Assembly: GCA_030998015.1 (NCBI GenBank)
Contig: JARWMV010000247.1
Location: 372,001-436,000, forward strand
Source: Ceratorhiza oryzae-sativae
Lineage: Eukaryota > Basidiomycota > Agaricomycetes > Cantharellales > Ceratobasidiaceae
Direction of reading: 5' to 3'
DNA length: 64,000 nucleotides
Position numbers and translations under genes: made by a program. The notes below the pieces were generated by a model. That model was not told the origin of the DNA, ran no database searches, and saw nothing but the letters and a program-made list of their open reading frames with translations. Shown in pieces: positions 12,342-23,737 of this stretch. Each line of letters starts with the position of its first letter. Position 1 is the first letter of the stretch.

Positions 12342-14430
12342 CTATTCATCACTCCTCCCACCGTTCAGCCCACGAATCAACCCCCTCCCTCGTTCAATCC
12401 ACGTTTTTTCCTCAGCAGCAGCTCGTTCAGCCATATCCTTTACGGTTCCTAGCGCAATTCCCTCCGCTCGCTCCAAATCCAGCTCGGGGACGTCGTCGGA
12501 GCCTCGCTCGTCCGAAGCAGCAAGCGGAGGTGGACTGTGCAGCGCCCAATTTCTAGGAAGCGGATCTGCATACTTGCTCAGGGTTCGGACTACTTTGTAA
12601 AAGTACGCCAGACCCAACAGGAAGACGGCCGTAATGGCGATGCGTGGACCAATGGCACCCGAGTCTGAGATAGGAGCTGGTAGAGTGGCGGTTCCAGTGG
12701 TCCAGGAAAAGGCAAGTACGGCAACGCAGAATGAGATGACAGACCACGCTAGGAAGACTGATGGAAGGGCGAGGAAGACCCAGACGTTCCACCATATACC
12801 TGTAGAGTATCGCTGGGCTTCCTACATATAGGATGGGTATCTATGGCTATCACAAGTAAAACACGCCTCACCTCAGCCCACCGGGAAGCTTTATGCATGC
12901 TTCTCATGGTTGAGAAACGAACGATATAAATACAGCCAAACGTTAGGCTCCAAAGAGCGCATACAAGCGCAATGAGAGCTGCTGTACGCATCACAGGTTC
13001 GTCGCTCCCATCCACCTGGAACATAGTCAATATGGCACTGTAAATATAAGATATCAATACTAAAAAAGAGGGGGTTAAAGAAACGGGAACTGACGAGAGG
13101 AGGAGCGCAGATACGACGTTCAACGTCTTCCACTCTTTGTTCAGCGAATCCATGAATTCGTCCCAGCTCTGCTTGAATCGTTGTAATGAAGGGGATACGA
13201 GCGGGGTCTCCCATTCCCGATCGCTTGGGAAGAAGTCTGTTGGATCGATGACTCCCAAGTCAATGACTCGGTGGCCCTGTGCGTCCCTGTGGGGCGGCGC
13301 CGAGGTCGTTGGCTGGGCGCCATTGGCTTGAAACTGTGCTTGGACATGCTCTAGACTCTTCCGCCTCCGTTCCGTTCGAATGCGCTTAGTCCTCGCTCTC
13401 TTGCTCGCATCAATCATCTTCTGTACCTCTAGTCGACTTAGCTCGGCTTCTTCAAATACCTTGCTAACCCGCGTAAAGTAGACGCTAGGAAGGCGGAGCA
13501 AAAAGTGTCGGTAAACCTGTCGAAGAAATTGATCCCAGCAGCGCTGTATTGTTTCACGCCGGCGGCGAAGCTCATCGAGTTTGAGTCGGAGCTGATATGG
13601 GTCTTTCGGCTTCCATGGTTCTCCAGGGGACTGAGAGCGAAACAGTGGCCAGAATCGACGTGGAGAGGTGGAACGTGAGCGAGAGCGCGTGCCAGGCGAA
13701 GAGAATCCCTTTGTTGGTGTGTGGGAGGCACGAGGGGTCCGATGAGGAGAGTTTTGCTGGAGAGCGGCAGTGCGTGCTGGTAAAGGATGCTTCACCATTT
13801 GAAGAGCTAAGTGGAGACTTGAATAATATCTGAGAACCGAAAATATGAAATCCGCCTACCTGTTGCCAGGTTTTGCATTGACTCAGTCGGACCAGATGAA
13901 GCATGATCGAACGATACACGCTTGGGGCCGCCCTCGTACCGAGTTGACGACAAGGAGTCAACCTGAGACAAAGAAGGTTTGAGGGGTTGCTCATGCTGCG
14001 GAGGCGGACATCCACGGGGGACTTCTTTCGTGAGAGGGGAGGGCGGACAGGTGAGGTTGGGGTAGGGGATTCTGGTGGCTCTTCGCGCAACTCGATGCTT
14101 GGAGGGTTGGAGTGGACGAGGTTTCGAGACTTTGAATAACCACCGCTATACCATCCGGGGTATCATCTATGGGTTTTGATTAGTCTACTGCACAGACGAA
14201 GAATATAATGGATTTACCATTGTGGCCATCGTTCGATCCAATAGGCTCGGTTGGGAACGGAATCGTAGAGCGAGAGGAGGTCGATCCTTGGTCGAGGGAT
14301 CAGAGGGTCCAGCCTGAGCCACATGTGAAGACGACGATGTTCCCTCATCGCCGTCTAGCACTGTAGAAAGTTGCAATGGCGATGACCGGATGTGTACGTT
14401 CGACGACCCTGTAGGTATCGAGGAGGACAT
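12342..14430 (-). CDS. Multi-span membrane protein, basidiomycete-conserved type
   Basis: Five exons (14218-14430, 13860-14145, 13095-13806, 12872-13037, 12342-12821) give 618 residues. The N-terminal half is disordered and Ser/Pro/Arg-rich (for example GTRSRSRSTSPRRF). A charged helical region follows (DELRRRRETIQRCWDQFLRQ) with RTERRRKSLEHVQAQ. Four hydrophobic segments then appear: VVSALLLSAILTMF near residue 400, TAALIALVCALWSLTFG near 430, NVWVFLALPSVFLAWSV near 470 and IAITAVFLLGLAYFYKVV near 515. The tail is acidic, then basic. The 57-nt intron at 13038-13094 is stop-free and a multiple of three, so an unspliced reading would add a false insert inside the first membrane segment. I recognise the pattern as a conserved basidiomycete protein of unknown function. 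It is probably in an internal membrane. Confidence 0.75.
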
Positions 14431-14808
14431 ATCTCCTGGTCAAAAAGATTGATTAATAGACATTACCACGCAAGTCTGTCTCGTACCGAAATTGGCTCTA
14501 ACAGTCTCGTGATGGGCAGCAGGATAAAAGTAGAACTGGGGAGGTAGGCGTTACGGCAGTCGTGAAGGTCGTAGATAAAAGAGCGAGAGGACCAGCACAT
14601 TATATAACGAGTGAGTCAATTCCGCCACCCCAGCGGAATTCGGCAGCAGCGGATGAGCGCGAGGGGCGGCCGGGATCTACGACCGACGCTCCCTACTTTG
14701 TGCATCTCAGGCCGTGTCACGTGATTACCCCCCCCTTTTCTCCCGAGCTCTCCTCTCCGACCAGAGGCTATCCCCCACTGCCGTCATTTCCATGGGCAAA
14801 CAATAGAA

Positions 14809-15070
14809 GTGGTTTTCAACTTGAGCCCTCCTGAGCTCCCCGGCTCTAGCGAAGGCATTCCCGTTCACCAGACCTATACGTTTTCGGTTGCTCCTTCGGC
14901 ACCCCGATCCTCAGACTATTATGCCTCCCTGCGAAACGCAATAGCTGACGCACGTGAAGTGACGGGAAATGACCTCACAAAATATCGCGATCTGGCTGCG
15001 GATACTGAAGGCCAAAGGTGTAACATCCAAACCCGCTTCAGACGATGACGAAGAAGAGCTTGAGGAATAG
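14809..15070 (+). pseudogene. GON7-like (KEOPS subunit) gene, start and frame damaged
   Basis: The sequence reads VVFNLSPPELPGSSEGIP, then a central block SDYYASLRNAIADAREVTGNDLTKYRDLAA. It ends, in the next frame, with KPASDDDEEELEE and a stop at 15068-15070. The YY-x2-L-x2-AI helix followed by LT-x-[WY]-R and an acidic tail resembles fungal GON7, a small subunit of the EKC/KEOPS complex that makes t6A in tRNA (recalled similarity, moderate confidence). There is no in-frame ATG: the nearby ATG at 14792 is in another frame and stops after four codons. A frame change (one extra or two missing bases) lies within about 15001-15015. If the identification holds, the gene should be indispensable, so two lesions in 260 bases suggest either assembly indels or a second functional copy elsewhere. 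Confidence 0.4.
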
Positions 15071-16448
15071 CACAATGTGCGTTTCTGGGTTCAAACATTG
15101 GTCAAAACTGACCCCCCCCTTTTTTCCCACTGAACCCTTCTATATCCTTTTCGCCATCTGACTCAACTTTTACTCTATGCCTATCGGTCTAACCAGAAAG
15201 CCAGCGAGAGCAATGAAGCTCTCTCCAGGCTCTCTGGGCGCGCACTCGGGAGGGGGGCGATTTCAATGTGTATTAGCCCACATAGCTACTGGATAAATGC
15301 TATGTATGTAAAAAGATATTTCCCTCGCTGTTGCTGCCCAAACCGACCAATGTGTCCGTTGTTGAGTACCGGGAATCGACAGGAGAGTGCCTCAAGACTC
15401 GTTAGGGGTGCCCTAGGTTCTGAAGAGGCAATGCTCCCCGCTTTAGAGCATAGTAGGATTTAAACACCGGTCTTGTTGGTCCTTTTTTCGTGGCGAAAAG
15501 TACGAATGATAAGTTCGGATCATATACTATTCGTCACACTTCGTCGACTGAGAAGATTCTCGCGAAGTCTAAATTCGTAGCGCACCGTACTCGACACTGC
15601 GTTCAATTGATGTGATCCAAAGTGAGATGGAACGGGAGCGGTGAAGGCCATTCCGGCCCTACTATATGCACGGCAGTAGATCAAACTAGATCAAACACAC
15701 ATTCGGATTTGAATGCCTTGAGCGCGGCCACATCCTAGTCCCAAAAACGCTCAACATTCGACCGCCACGTTGGCCCCAGCCCATTCAAACACCCGGGCGA
15801 TTACCTCTATAACGTTCAACGAGTCTAAATAGACCATGGATTACGAGATACAGCAGTCAAGATAAGGTTATATTAAGCGACGCTCATGCCCGTTTGGGTA
15901 TCAAAGTGGCACTTCCAGACAAGACAATACTCTGGCATATAAAAACCTCTGAGAGATACAGCGACGGTTAATCAGTGCTCAGCCAGGATATTTGCGTACG
16001 AGTATAATATCAGTAATCATGCCAGGTTGTTGGGTCGCCTAGTGTACTTAGATAGAATAAATGAATTGATCACTCAGGCGACGAAGTCGCCGATACTCAC
16101 AATCCGAACATCGGCAAATCGGCGCGAGGGTTTTCATCAATTTCAAATCTCCAAATGCTTGTGGAGGATTTGAGTGCATTTTGATCGATTAAGACCACTT
16201 ACTAAATGAACTAACTATTACTTACCGCCAAGATCGATTGTATGGTATTTCGTCTTGTCCACAATGATCATAGGAACTGTAATGTCACACAATATCATTA
16301 TATGGCAATCCGAGATTGCCTGATTGGAGTCATGAGCCGTGTTGTAAACTATATCTAGTAAGTAGAGTGAGACTTAGTCGGTAAACCGCAAGGATACGTA
16401 ATGTTAGGAAGTATGATTGATTCTCAAATTTGATACAGCGACATGCAA
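15071..16448. other. Gene-free flank left of the Plavaka-like element
   Basis: AT-richer than the housekeeping regions and without coding frames. It should contain the 3' end and left terminus of the transposon. I compared it by eye with 22706-24000 and found no convincing terminal inverted repeat or target-site duplication. Confidence 0.4.
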
Positions 16449-19400
16449 CTACCAGCTCACGTCTTCGTCCTCACCATCCTCTGCCATCCCATCGCTATCA
16501 TCGGCGTCTGAATAATCTCCGTCGCTCTCACTATCATCCTCGCCGCCGTTCACTCCTTCCTCCAGCCCATGAGCCTCATCCCCATTCTCACTTCCAGCAT
16601 TGTTTAGATGTTCGATTTCGGTGTATTCATAACCTAATAAAAGGATACATTTAGTACTCTGAGCAGATCGATCAAGGGGTAAACGAGGCTGAACTAATAC
16701 CTGCGGCGAGTGTTTCTGAAGGTACTCCGACGGCAGTCACGGGTGAAAGTGAGTGAGTCATATGACCTATTGCCATCCCACTGAACCGCATCAGCATATC
16801 ACGGTCGGCAAACCTATTACTCAAGAGAATAAGGCATGGAAATATTGTTTTGACGAGGATAGACTCACCTTGCAATATAATGGTGCTTCCAGTCACCATT
16901 TTTGTCGATGTCTGCCCCACGTGAGTCCATAGCTTCAAGGTAGCATGTAGTCTGGCCTCCGACAAAACGCGGAATCAAATGAACTGCACGAATCACATCG
17001 GCCGGGTCGACGAAGTCAAACGCGTGAGACTCCTCTGAATCGGGAAAGTACCCGACTTGATCGAGTCGGCACGAGTCCCAGCCTCCCGACACATCGGTCA
17101 TACGAGAAAGCCATCGTACCCACAAGAAGTCCATTCTTTTCGGGTGAGATCCGCTATATGATACATTGGCATGATAGATGCCAAGCACCCGCGCGTACCA
17201 GAACCAATGAGCGCCGATTTCCCCAATTCCATAACTGTCTGAAGGAACCATAATAAACCGCTTCTTGGTTGAAGGATTAATTGTATCTTGAGCACGACGT
17301 GTATCGTAGGTTGTATAGTGAATTTTGAGGGTCTGGTGTGAATATATGCTATCGTGGTGGAAATGAACCCGAGCAAGTTCATATTCAGCATGAGGTTGTT
17401 CGTCCTGGTACCGACCTCCCGAAATGCGAGCCAGCAGGTGCGCTTTAACCCGAGGGATAAAATCCTAGAATTTGAGAGGATGATTATGCCGCATATATGC
17501 TATGTAATCATCAACTTACCTTCACTGCAGGATCAGAGCCGCTTTCATCTAGCCCGATTGGAACAATTATCGGATTTTTTTGGGACAGTGCGATTTGATA
17601 AGGAGAGCGACCAGAATCATGAACCAGAAGGCTCTCCGAGTTTTTGGTTGGGTCAGAAAGCACCGATTGATCCAGGCTCGGAGGGGGACACTGTGAAGTG
17701 TTAAGGCCGTCGTGAATGTTGTTCAACCGACTTTTGATTCTCTGAATCTTTCCCATTTGGGCAAGATAATTCCGCCCGTTTGTTCGCGTATAGTTCCGCT
17801 TGTCATGTCGATGCAAAAGCTCTCCCTATTGATAAAATGAGCGAGGCGACTTAAAAGATCTTAGAACGACTAACAGTTTGAGTAGAAACCGAATCTGATG
17901 TCCCTACGCATTCTACGGATTCTGGATGGTCGCCCAACACGTGAAACTTGATGGTGTCGAGTGTGAAGTACTTTCGGCGTCGGCCAGCATCGGTTGTAGG
18001 TTCATCCGCATCGGCTGCCTCTGAGTTAATATGCAAAGCTGCTCTGGGCCTAGCTTTCTTTCGAGCCCTGTGTTGACGAGCTACATGCTCTTTCGTAGTT
18101 TCGTATACCTCGAGTTCTGACGTATATGCCTGAAATTCGCGTAACTCATGCCCTAATCGAGTTGTCGTATGTCGTAGTGCAGTCAGCGACACACTGGTAT
18201 GTCGTCGGAGTTTCGCGAGCCCATGCCATTGAGCTAGAACATACAGTAGAGTAAGAATTTTGCTCTCGATTGAGCGCGGCAAGAGTCCTTCAATAACCGG
18301 TATAATGCACTAAACACGTGTGAGCAAGTTCACGATCACCATAACTTTTATTGATATCCTTGCCTGTAATATATCCTCGTAGTTCCGAGCCGCTGGCCGA
18401 GTCAGATCCGATACGTCCTGGCTGAACGGGCGAATGGTTCCGTTTCCAAAAGGTGGAACCAGACGGAACCTATCAAGAAAACTATGATAAGGTATTGAAT
18501 TCAACTAATGAAGAACGGAACTAACCTTTCATTGAATGTCGCCACTGTCTTTGAGTTGATAGATTCAAGTATCCTGAGGATATGTTGGAAGACCGACTTC
18601 CATACTCCAAGCTCAAATTCATGTAGGAAGTCCACGGTCAAACACTCAAATATATTAAAGCCGAGGGATCGAAGCCGATGCGAAAAGGCGTTCTATCAAG
18701 CAATCGCAGAAGCTTTAATCCAAGCTATTCGTGTTGACATAGGTATGGTAGACAGCTTACATTAGTTGGAACGTATGAATGCGGACGAAGCAGTTGTTCA
18801 ACCCCTCTGTAATTCACTGCACGGCCCTCCGTATAGATAATCGATCTGGCGTCACGCACAAGGTTGTATCTCTCTCGATTGTCTGTGCGTTTAAGCTGCT
18901 CTCGTCGAACCATGTCGCTAGGAAGTCCCATGTTTCGAAATTCGGACTTCGGCATACTGCAACGTGTGCAGGGTCGGAGTGATTTCATGCCTCGAAGAGT
19001 AGCTAAAAGCACTCTGCTATTCATCAGTATACAACTTAATCGAAGGCTGAAAATCGTACTTCTCTGGGTAGTCTGCAGAATACGAAAAAATCCGAGGAAA
19101 CACTCTTCGAGTGATTCCATCTGCGCATTCGATCACCATACCACTGCGCCACGCTTGCAAAAATTCGTCGTTTAGGAGTGATTTCCACATTTCATGAAAC
19201 AGCTCACGCCGTAAGTGCGTGAGCAGTGCCTTGGGTATTGGCCGGCCGCCTTCAAGCTTGCGTATTTGGTCTTGTATATCAGGCGGTAACTGAATGAGTG
19301 TATTCAGTACATCTCAAATAAAAGGCTACTGTTGCACGACTTTACTTACAGAAGGCATGAAACCCAACTCGAAATGATTATTCAAATCTGGCTTGCAGCG

Positions 19401-20736
19401 CTCATATTTCGATAAGTTACCAAAGCTTACGCGAATCGGCCAGGCTTTGGCACCACCAAAATCGGCAAGCAGGGTTGCATCGGAGAAGACCATGATGGCG
19501 GCAACACATCGTGGTAGTTTACACGGTTCGTCTAGAATAATATCCTGCACCTCACGATGCATCTGAAGCATCCTTGACGATTCATAGACCTCTCCGTAAG
19601 TCCTGTAAGCCTCTGATAATCCAGGACCACAACAGTACGCTTCGTAGGGTTCATAATGAAAAAAGCGTGGGTTGTTTCTTGAAAACGCAGTCTGGACGGC
19701 TTGGAGTAGTGAAAGGGATCGATGGACTGGAATCGGAACAGAATATAGACCAGGTTTTGACTTGTAAAGCACAGCGGCGGCGGGTGTTCGAGGAGGGAGG
19801 GGCAATTGCAAGATAGCATGCACAATCCCAGTAGAAGACGACGAATAGGAAGCCAATGCGTCATCAAGGTTACCCCACCGAACCCGGCAACATCCGAACG
19901 AACAAAGTCTGGGTGACATATCACATCGTTAACAAGGGATTCACGGGATTGTTCCGACTTTTGGACACCACCGTTCCAGTGCCAGTACTGTAGTTTGAAT
20001 GCCGAGATATTAGGACATGGAGCAATAAGGTCAGGTATTGAGTTGTGAGTCATGACCGAGTCACACCCAATAGTACATGGGATATCGACAAGTCATCAAA
20101 GTCGCATAGTGAGTCCGGAATGGTTTGAGGTTTAGACGGGTATACTCTATACTGTCCAAAGGAATCGGGAGGTGTCCTGTATGGTGTAGGCTTGGGTGGT
20201 AGGCGAAGTAGTATTCGACGAGCTCGAGAGGTTTGTGTTGTTGAACAAGACGTGGAGGGAAGTGGTGCTGGAGCCTCAGGTAGTACGTCAATGTCCTGGC
20301 GTCGTTGCCCAAGTGTTGGACAATAGGAGGGGATGTGAGGACCTGTTTCAGCCCAAATGTTTGCATCGGAGAGCAGGGGAGCAGGTAAGCAGTCGTTTAT
20401 CGTACGAGCTGTAGTTCGAGTTGCGTCCACGTTTCTTTGAGCAGACGTGCTGGAGATTGTCTTTATGAACCGGTTTATATTAAGATTCTATATCCCTAAG
20501 AAACAAACAACAAGAGAACTCACCAAGGGTGTTCGGTAAATCATCTACTTGTATGTGTTTGGAGACTGGCTCCCTATCTACTCTTGCAGCCGCTTTTCGC
20601 TTGCGTGAAAGTGCAAGAGCTACCTCATTGCTTGAGTTGTTTGGAGAAGGGTGGAACACCGATTACAATGGAGTTTGAGTGATTTAGGACTTAATGACCA
20701 GTATGGGCATGCCGTACAAACATAACGGTTGGACAT
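16449..20736 (-). CDS. Plavaka-type transposase, multi-exon
   Basis: Reading right to left, an N-terminal degenerate C2H2-like finger (YVCTACPYW, LKLHCNRC) starts at ATG 20736. The family core follows with FHYEPYEAYCCGP, GEVYESSRMLQMHREVQ, MVFSDATLLADFGGAKAWPI and SFGNLSKYERCKP. Next come MWKSLLNDEF, RGMKSLRPCTRC and the diagnostic DFLHEFELGVWKSVFQHILR. Later blocks are LAQWHGLAKLRRHT, FHVLGDHPE, TDSVSTQTGELLHRHDKRNY, YTTYDTRRAQDTINP and FADRDMLMRFSG. It ends in a long acidic tail (SESDGDYSDADDSDG), with its stop at 16449-16451. These blocks in this order identify the Plavaka family of DDE transposases. At least eight introns are needed and their exact ends are not all resolved. Between the zinc-finger segment and the next segment (near 20640) the frame changes by one base, so the N-terminus is either broken or misassembled. 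The rest appears intact. Confidence 0.8.
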
Positions 20737-21149
20737 AGTTGCAGATGTTGAGGTTGGAAAAGGGGGAAAGAGATTCAATATACGCGAACGCTTGAATTAC
20801 CTAGACTTAGCATCGACAGTCCTTTCGGACAAACATGTGAATGCATAGAAACACCGCATGCATTTTTAATTATCTACATTATGAACCTGTAAACGCGGAG
20901 AAATAATGGTTGCAAGGTCAATTTGCGCAGCTAAGCAACATATGGAAGTTTTGATCTACTCACAAGTCGCTAAGCACACTAAACCAGCCCACAATCAGCG
21001 AGGAATCTCCTTGCTGTAGTGAGAACCAACTCAAGCACCATATCTACAGTGAACCTGTTGAAATCAATCACGACCCACACACGGGGAGTAGATACTAAAG
21101 CGACAAGCTGACTTACCATATCCCCAATTCTACCCTTTCCTCATCTACC
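20737..21149. promoter_or_regulatory. Putative bidirectional promoter of the element
   Basis: About 410 AT-rich bases separate the divergent starts of the transposase gene (minus) and the accessory gene (plus). No sharp TATA or CCAAT element stands out. The role as a shared promoter is inferred from gene orientation alone. Confidence 0.3.
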
Positions 21150-22705
21150 ATGCCCCACTCTGTCACCGCCCATCCCATCATGAAGGTAGTGTCCAGAGTC
21201 AACAGACTGATGGATCACGTGGCCGTCGACGCTCACGTGAATCATCGCGACCTGGTGGTTCTGATGCAGAGGACAGCCCACCGCCTGCCAAGTGCACACT
21301 GTAAGTCTTAGATACACACTGAGATAATATACTGACCTACATAAATAATACACAGTATTGTTTTATCTGCCAAGAAGCGTCCCACTGACAAATATGGGAT
21401 CGCTGCTCATCTCATAACCCGAATTCACAAGATGACCTGGGTACCATTCCAGGTTGTCAACACTGGCATTGTCCTGATTTCGTTACTTGGCAACGATGAT
21501 GACAGTGACGCGTTTGACAACGAATACGAAAATGCTACCAGAAGGCAAGTCACATAATCTCTCTCAACCGTTCCTATGTATACAATAGATCAACCACTAA
21601 CATTGGTTTGGTTGAATACTAACATGGTTTACAACTATGCTAATAGCAAGCGAGCCCTCTACGACATTTTTTTAATTCTCCTCGAGCGCATTCCTGGCCT
21701 CAGAGATGAAACCAATTGGGCCGATATTAAAGCGCAGGTAAGTAGTGATCACGTCTCACTAGCCGTATGGTCACCTAATATATTTGATCTTCTAGCTGGA
21801 TGATGGGAAGCGTGCTGCCCGAACTGAGGACAATTTCACCCTCAAGTCCGCAGTTGTCAAGTTCCGAGAATGGAATCCACCACTTAGCGATCATAAGAAA
21901 CGAAGTCGGGGTCTCAATCACCCTGAATGCGCGATGCTTCTGGTGCCCATATCGGTCAACTGGAATGATGAGAGGTAAGTGGATGGTATTGTTTCATGCA
22001 GCTAGTCGTCGGTCTTACCGCTATAGGCAACGCAACGACTTTTTGGTTCACTTCAAACCCCCCATGACAGCAAAGCAACGGTGGCCCGCTTTTATGTACG
22101 AGAACTACGTGGGAGATCTGGAGAACCTAGCAATGGGGTTACTACGGAGTGACATCATGGTTAAGGTGGGGAACTCAACCCTGAGCGAGCGAGCCAAGGG
22201 CTAACTTCTTTTGCAGGCAGCGTGCGCTCCTATTTCCTCCAACCGTTGCGAACAAGGATGATGAGGCAGATCATTGGTCTAATAGGAAGTCCAAGGCAGC
22301 TACATACAATATGACCTCGGTGACCTCGGGGTTCCTTGCCTACGTTGCTGTGGCGGCGAGTTCGTTCAAGCGACCCTCTGCATACTCTATACTCACAGAA
22401 TCCAAAATTAGCTTTGCTATACATTGTCATCAGAAACTTCATTTATGAGCACCAGTGGCCTTTTCAACTACGAGCGATTCTACAGCGACATCGTCAACCA
22501 CCTAAACGATCCAGCATGCCAGCCGGATACCGACGAACTCTTCAAGTGGTGGAACAGGTTATTCATGGTCTGATCTGAGTTGCATGAGCTGACTTTTCCT
22601 TGTAGCCGATTGTTTCCCGAGACAGAAGATGATTCGGAGGAGGAACCCGAATCGATGGTTGCTGAGCTACGTCGACAGGCGCAGGCACGTCAGCATGATA
22701 ATTAG
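21150..22705 (+). CDS. Plavaka-linked accessory protein (DUF6698-like), multi-exon
   Basis: Exons I support are about 21170-21300, 21356-21544, 21647-21737, 21796-21974, 22027-22165, one from 22221, and a last one ending at the stop 22703-22705. The protein has a Ser/Arg-rich N-terminus (RGRRRSRESSRPGGSD), then VLSAKKRPTDKYGIAAHLI and RIHKMTWVPFQVVNTGI. Later come KRALYDIFLILLERIPGL, HPECAMLLVPISVNW, MYENYVGDLENL, YNMTSVTSGFLAYVAV and YERFYSDIVNHLNDP. It ends with ELFKWWN and an acidic tail. This pattern matches a basidiomycete-only family I recall as DUF6698, with no known activity. The start is uncertain because ATG 21150 is out of frame with the SRESS segment. The intron at 21545-21646 has a GC donor (AG|GCAAGT). 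A junction near 22355-22415 is unresolved. A role in transposition is inferred only from position. Confidence 0.6.
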
Positions 22706-23134
22706 ATCCTGGACTGTTATATGTATATATCATGTGTTGAATACACCCTGTGATTTATTTAGCGATACACAAACCTAGTGCAAAATAGGACAATGTTTGC
22801 TATCATCGGGGAAACGGACCAATATGCAAATAACAACGAACATTGATTACTTGTTTTATAATCCTTGTACCATCCTTTTAAGTAGTTTGAATTGAACTTC
22901 ACAATTACTGCTAACCAACACTATTTCTACGTACGAAATCATCTCATCGCAGTAGATTCTTATGCAAAGTTTAGAACGGGGTTTCCATACATTTTATCTA
23001 CTGACGATTATTGTTAAATTTTACATTAGTGGTGGATTAGAGAATAATATAGCGTGTCTTGCAATAGGTTACATACGTAGCCTGATGGTTACAGGGAGAG
23101 TAACAATGGTCGGCACCAGAATAATTACGACAAC

Positions 23135-23264
23135 ATTGCAATCGATTTCGGAATTGGATGGTCCGTATTGTTTAATTTCAATCCCCCCCGGAAAAATTAT
23201 GGGCATTTCCGGCATTATAGGTCTTACAACCGATTGCAACCAGCTTACAATCGATTGCAATCAT
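23135..23264. repeat. 21-bp tandem duplication with upstream inverted copy
   Basis: Units at 23223-23243 and 23244-23264 both begin CTTACAA and match at about 18 of 21 positions. Their core ATCGATTGCAAT occurs inverted at 23135-23147 as ATTGCAATCGATT. Subterminal repeats of this kind often bind transposase in DNA transposons; that role is speculation here. Confidence 0.5.
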
Positions 23265-23579
23265 CCGGCCTTTTGGCCGATGAAACTCCGTTGCAAATTC
23301 GAAGTAATCTAAGAGATGAACAACGAGAGACGAGAGGGGGGGGGATATTTTATAGGCAACCCCTCGTACAAATGAGCGTGAATACGGAACTTTCCAGGTA
23401 GAGACCGTGAGGGCACGGAGCACATGCTCGCTGAGTTAGCCAAGGCACAAGATCAAATCGTAGATACGAATAATAAGGAACGAGGGGGAGGGGGAATATA
23501 CGAACTAACAGGCCAAGTCTCAGTAAATAAGTGATAGTGGGGCTCGACGCGAGTCGAGGCCTTACACTGGTCAAATGGA

Positions 23580-23603
23580 ATATATATATATATATATATA
23601 TAT
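23580..23603. repeat. TA dinucleotide microsatellite
   Basis: About twelve AT/TA units in a row. Its length is likely to vary between strains. Confidence 0.9.
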
Positions 23604-23625
23604 CTTTCGTCGCAAAAATCCACTC

Positions 23626-23737
23626 GTGGTCATGAGCACTCATAAGCAAATATGTCACTCATGAGTGCAACCTATTATCAGGAGTGCTCATGAGGTCGTC
23701 CTTGTGACCACTGCTGATAATAGGTATGGCTCATGAG
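23626..23737. repeat. Nested imperfect inverted repeat (hairpin or small MITE)
   Basis: The arm at 23658-23681 (CTCATGAG...CCTATTATCAG) pairs with 23714-23737 (CTGATAATAGG...CTCATGAG) at about 20 of 24 positions, leaving a loop of about 32 bases. A second pairing, GTGGTCATGAGCACTC at 23626-23641 with GAGTGCTCATGA at 23682-23693, overlaps it. The structure could be a miniature inverted-repeat element or a footprint of one. It lies 270 bases upstream of BTB gene 3. Confidence 0.6.

Larger units (their letters stand above)
16449..22705. mobile_element. Plavaka-like DNA transposon with two divergent genes
   Basis: The boundaries given are only those of the two genes, because the ends were not found. 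The minus-strand gene is a Plavaka-family transposase. The plus-strand gene starts about 400 bases away in the opposite direction and belongs to a basidiomycete family that I also associate with mobile or expanded gene sets. Both are multi-exon, AT-richer than the flanking housekeeping genes, and sit between BTB gene copies. Plavaka elements belong to the CMC (CACTA-like) supergroup of cut-and-paste transposons (established family knowledge). Treating both genes as one element is inference from their divergent arrangement. Confidence 0.6.

Noticed and set aside
13572..14090. Minus-strand frame MREEPPESPTPTSP as the N-terminal exon of the membrane protein
   Set aside because: Only the alternative frame, ending KRVSFDHASSGPTESMQ, joins both neighbouring exons with correct phases and no stops.
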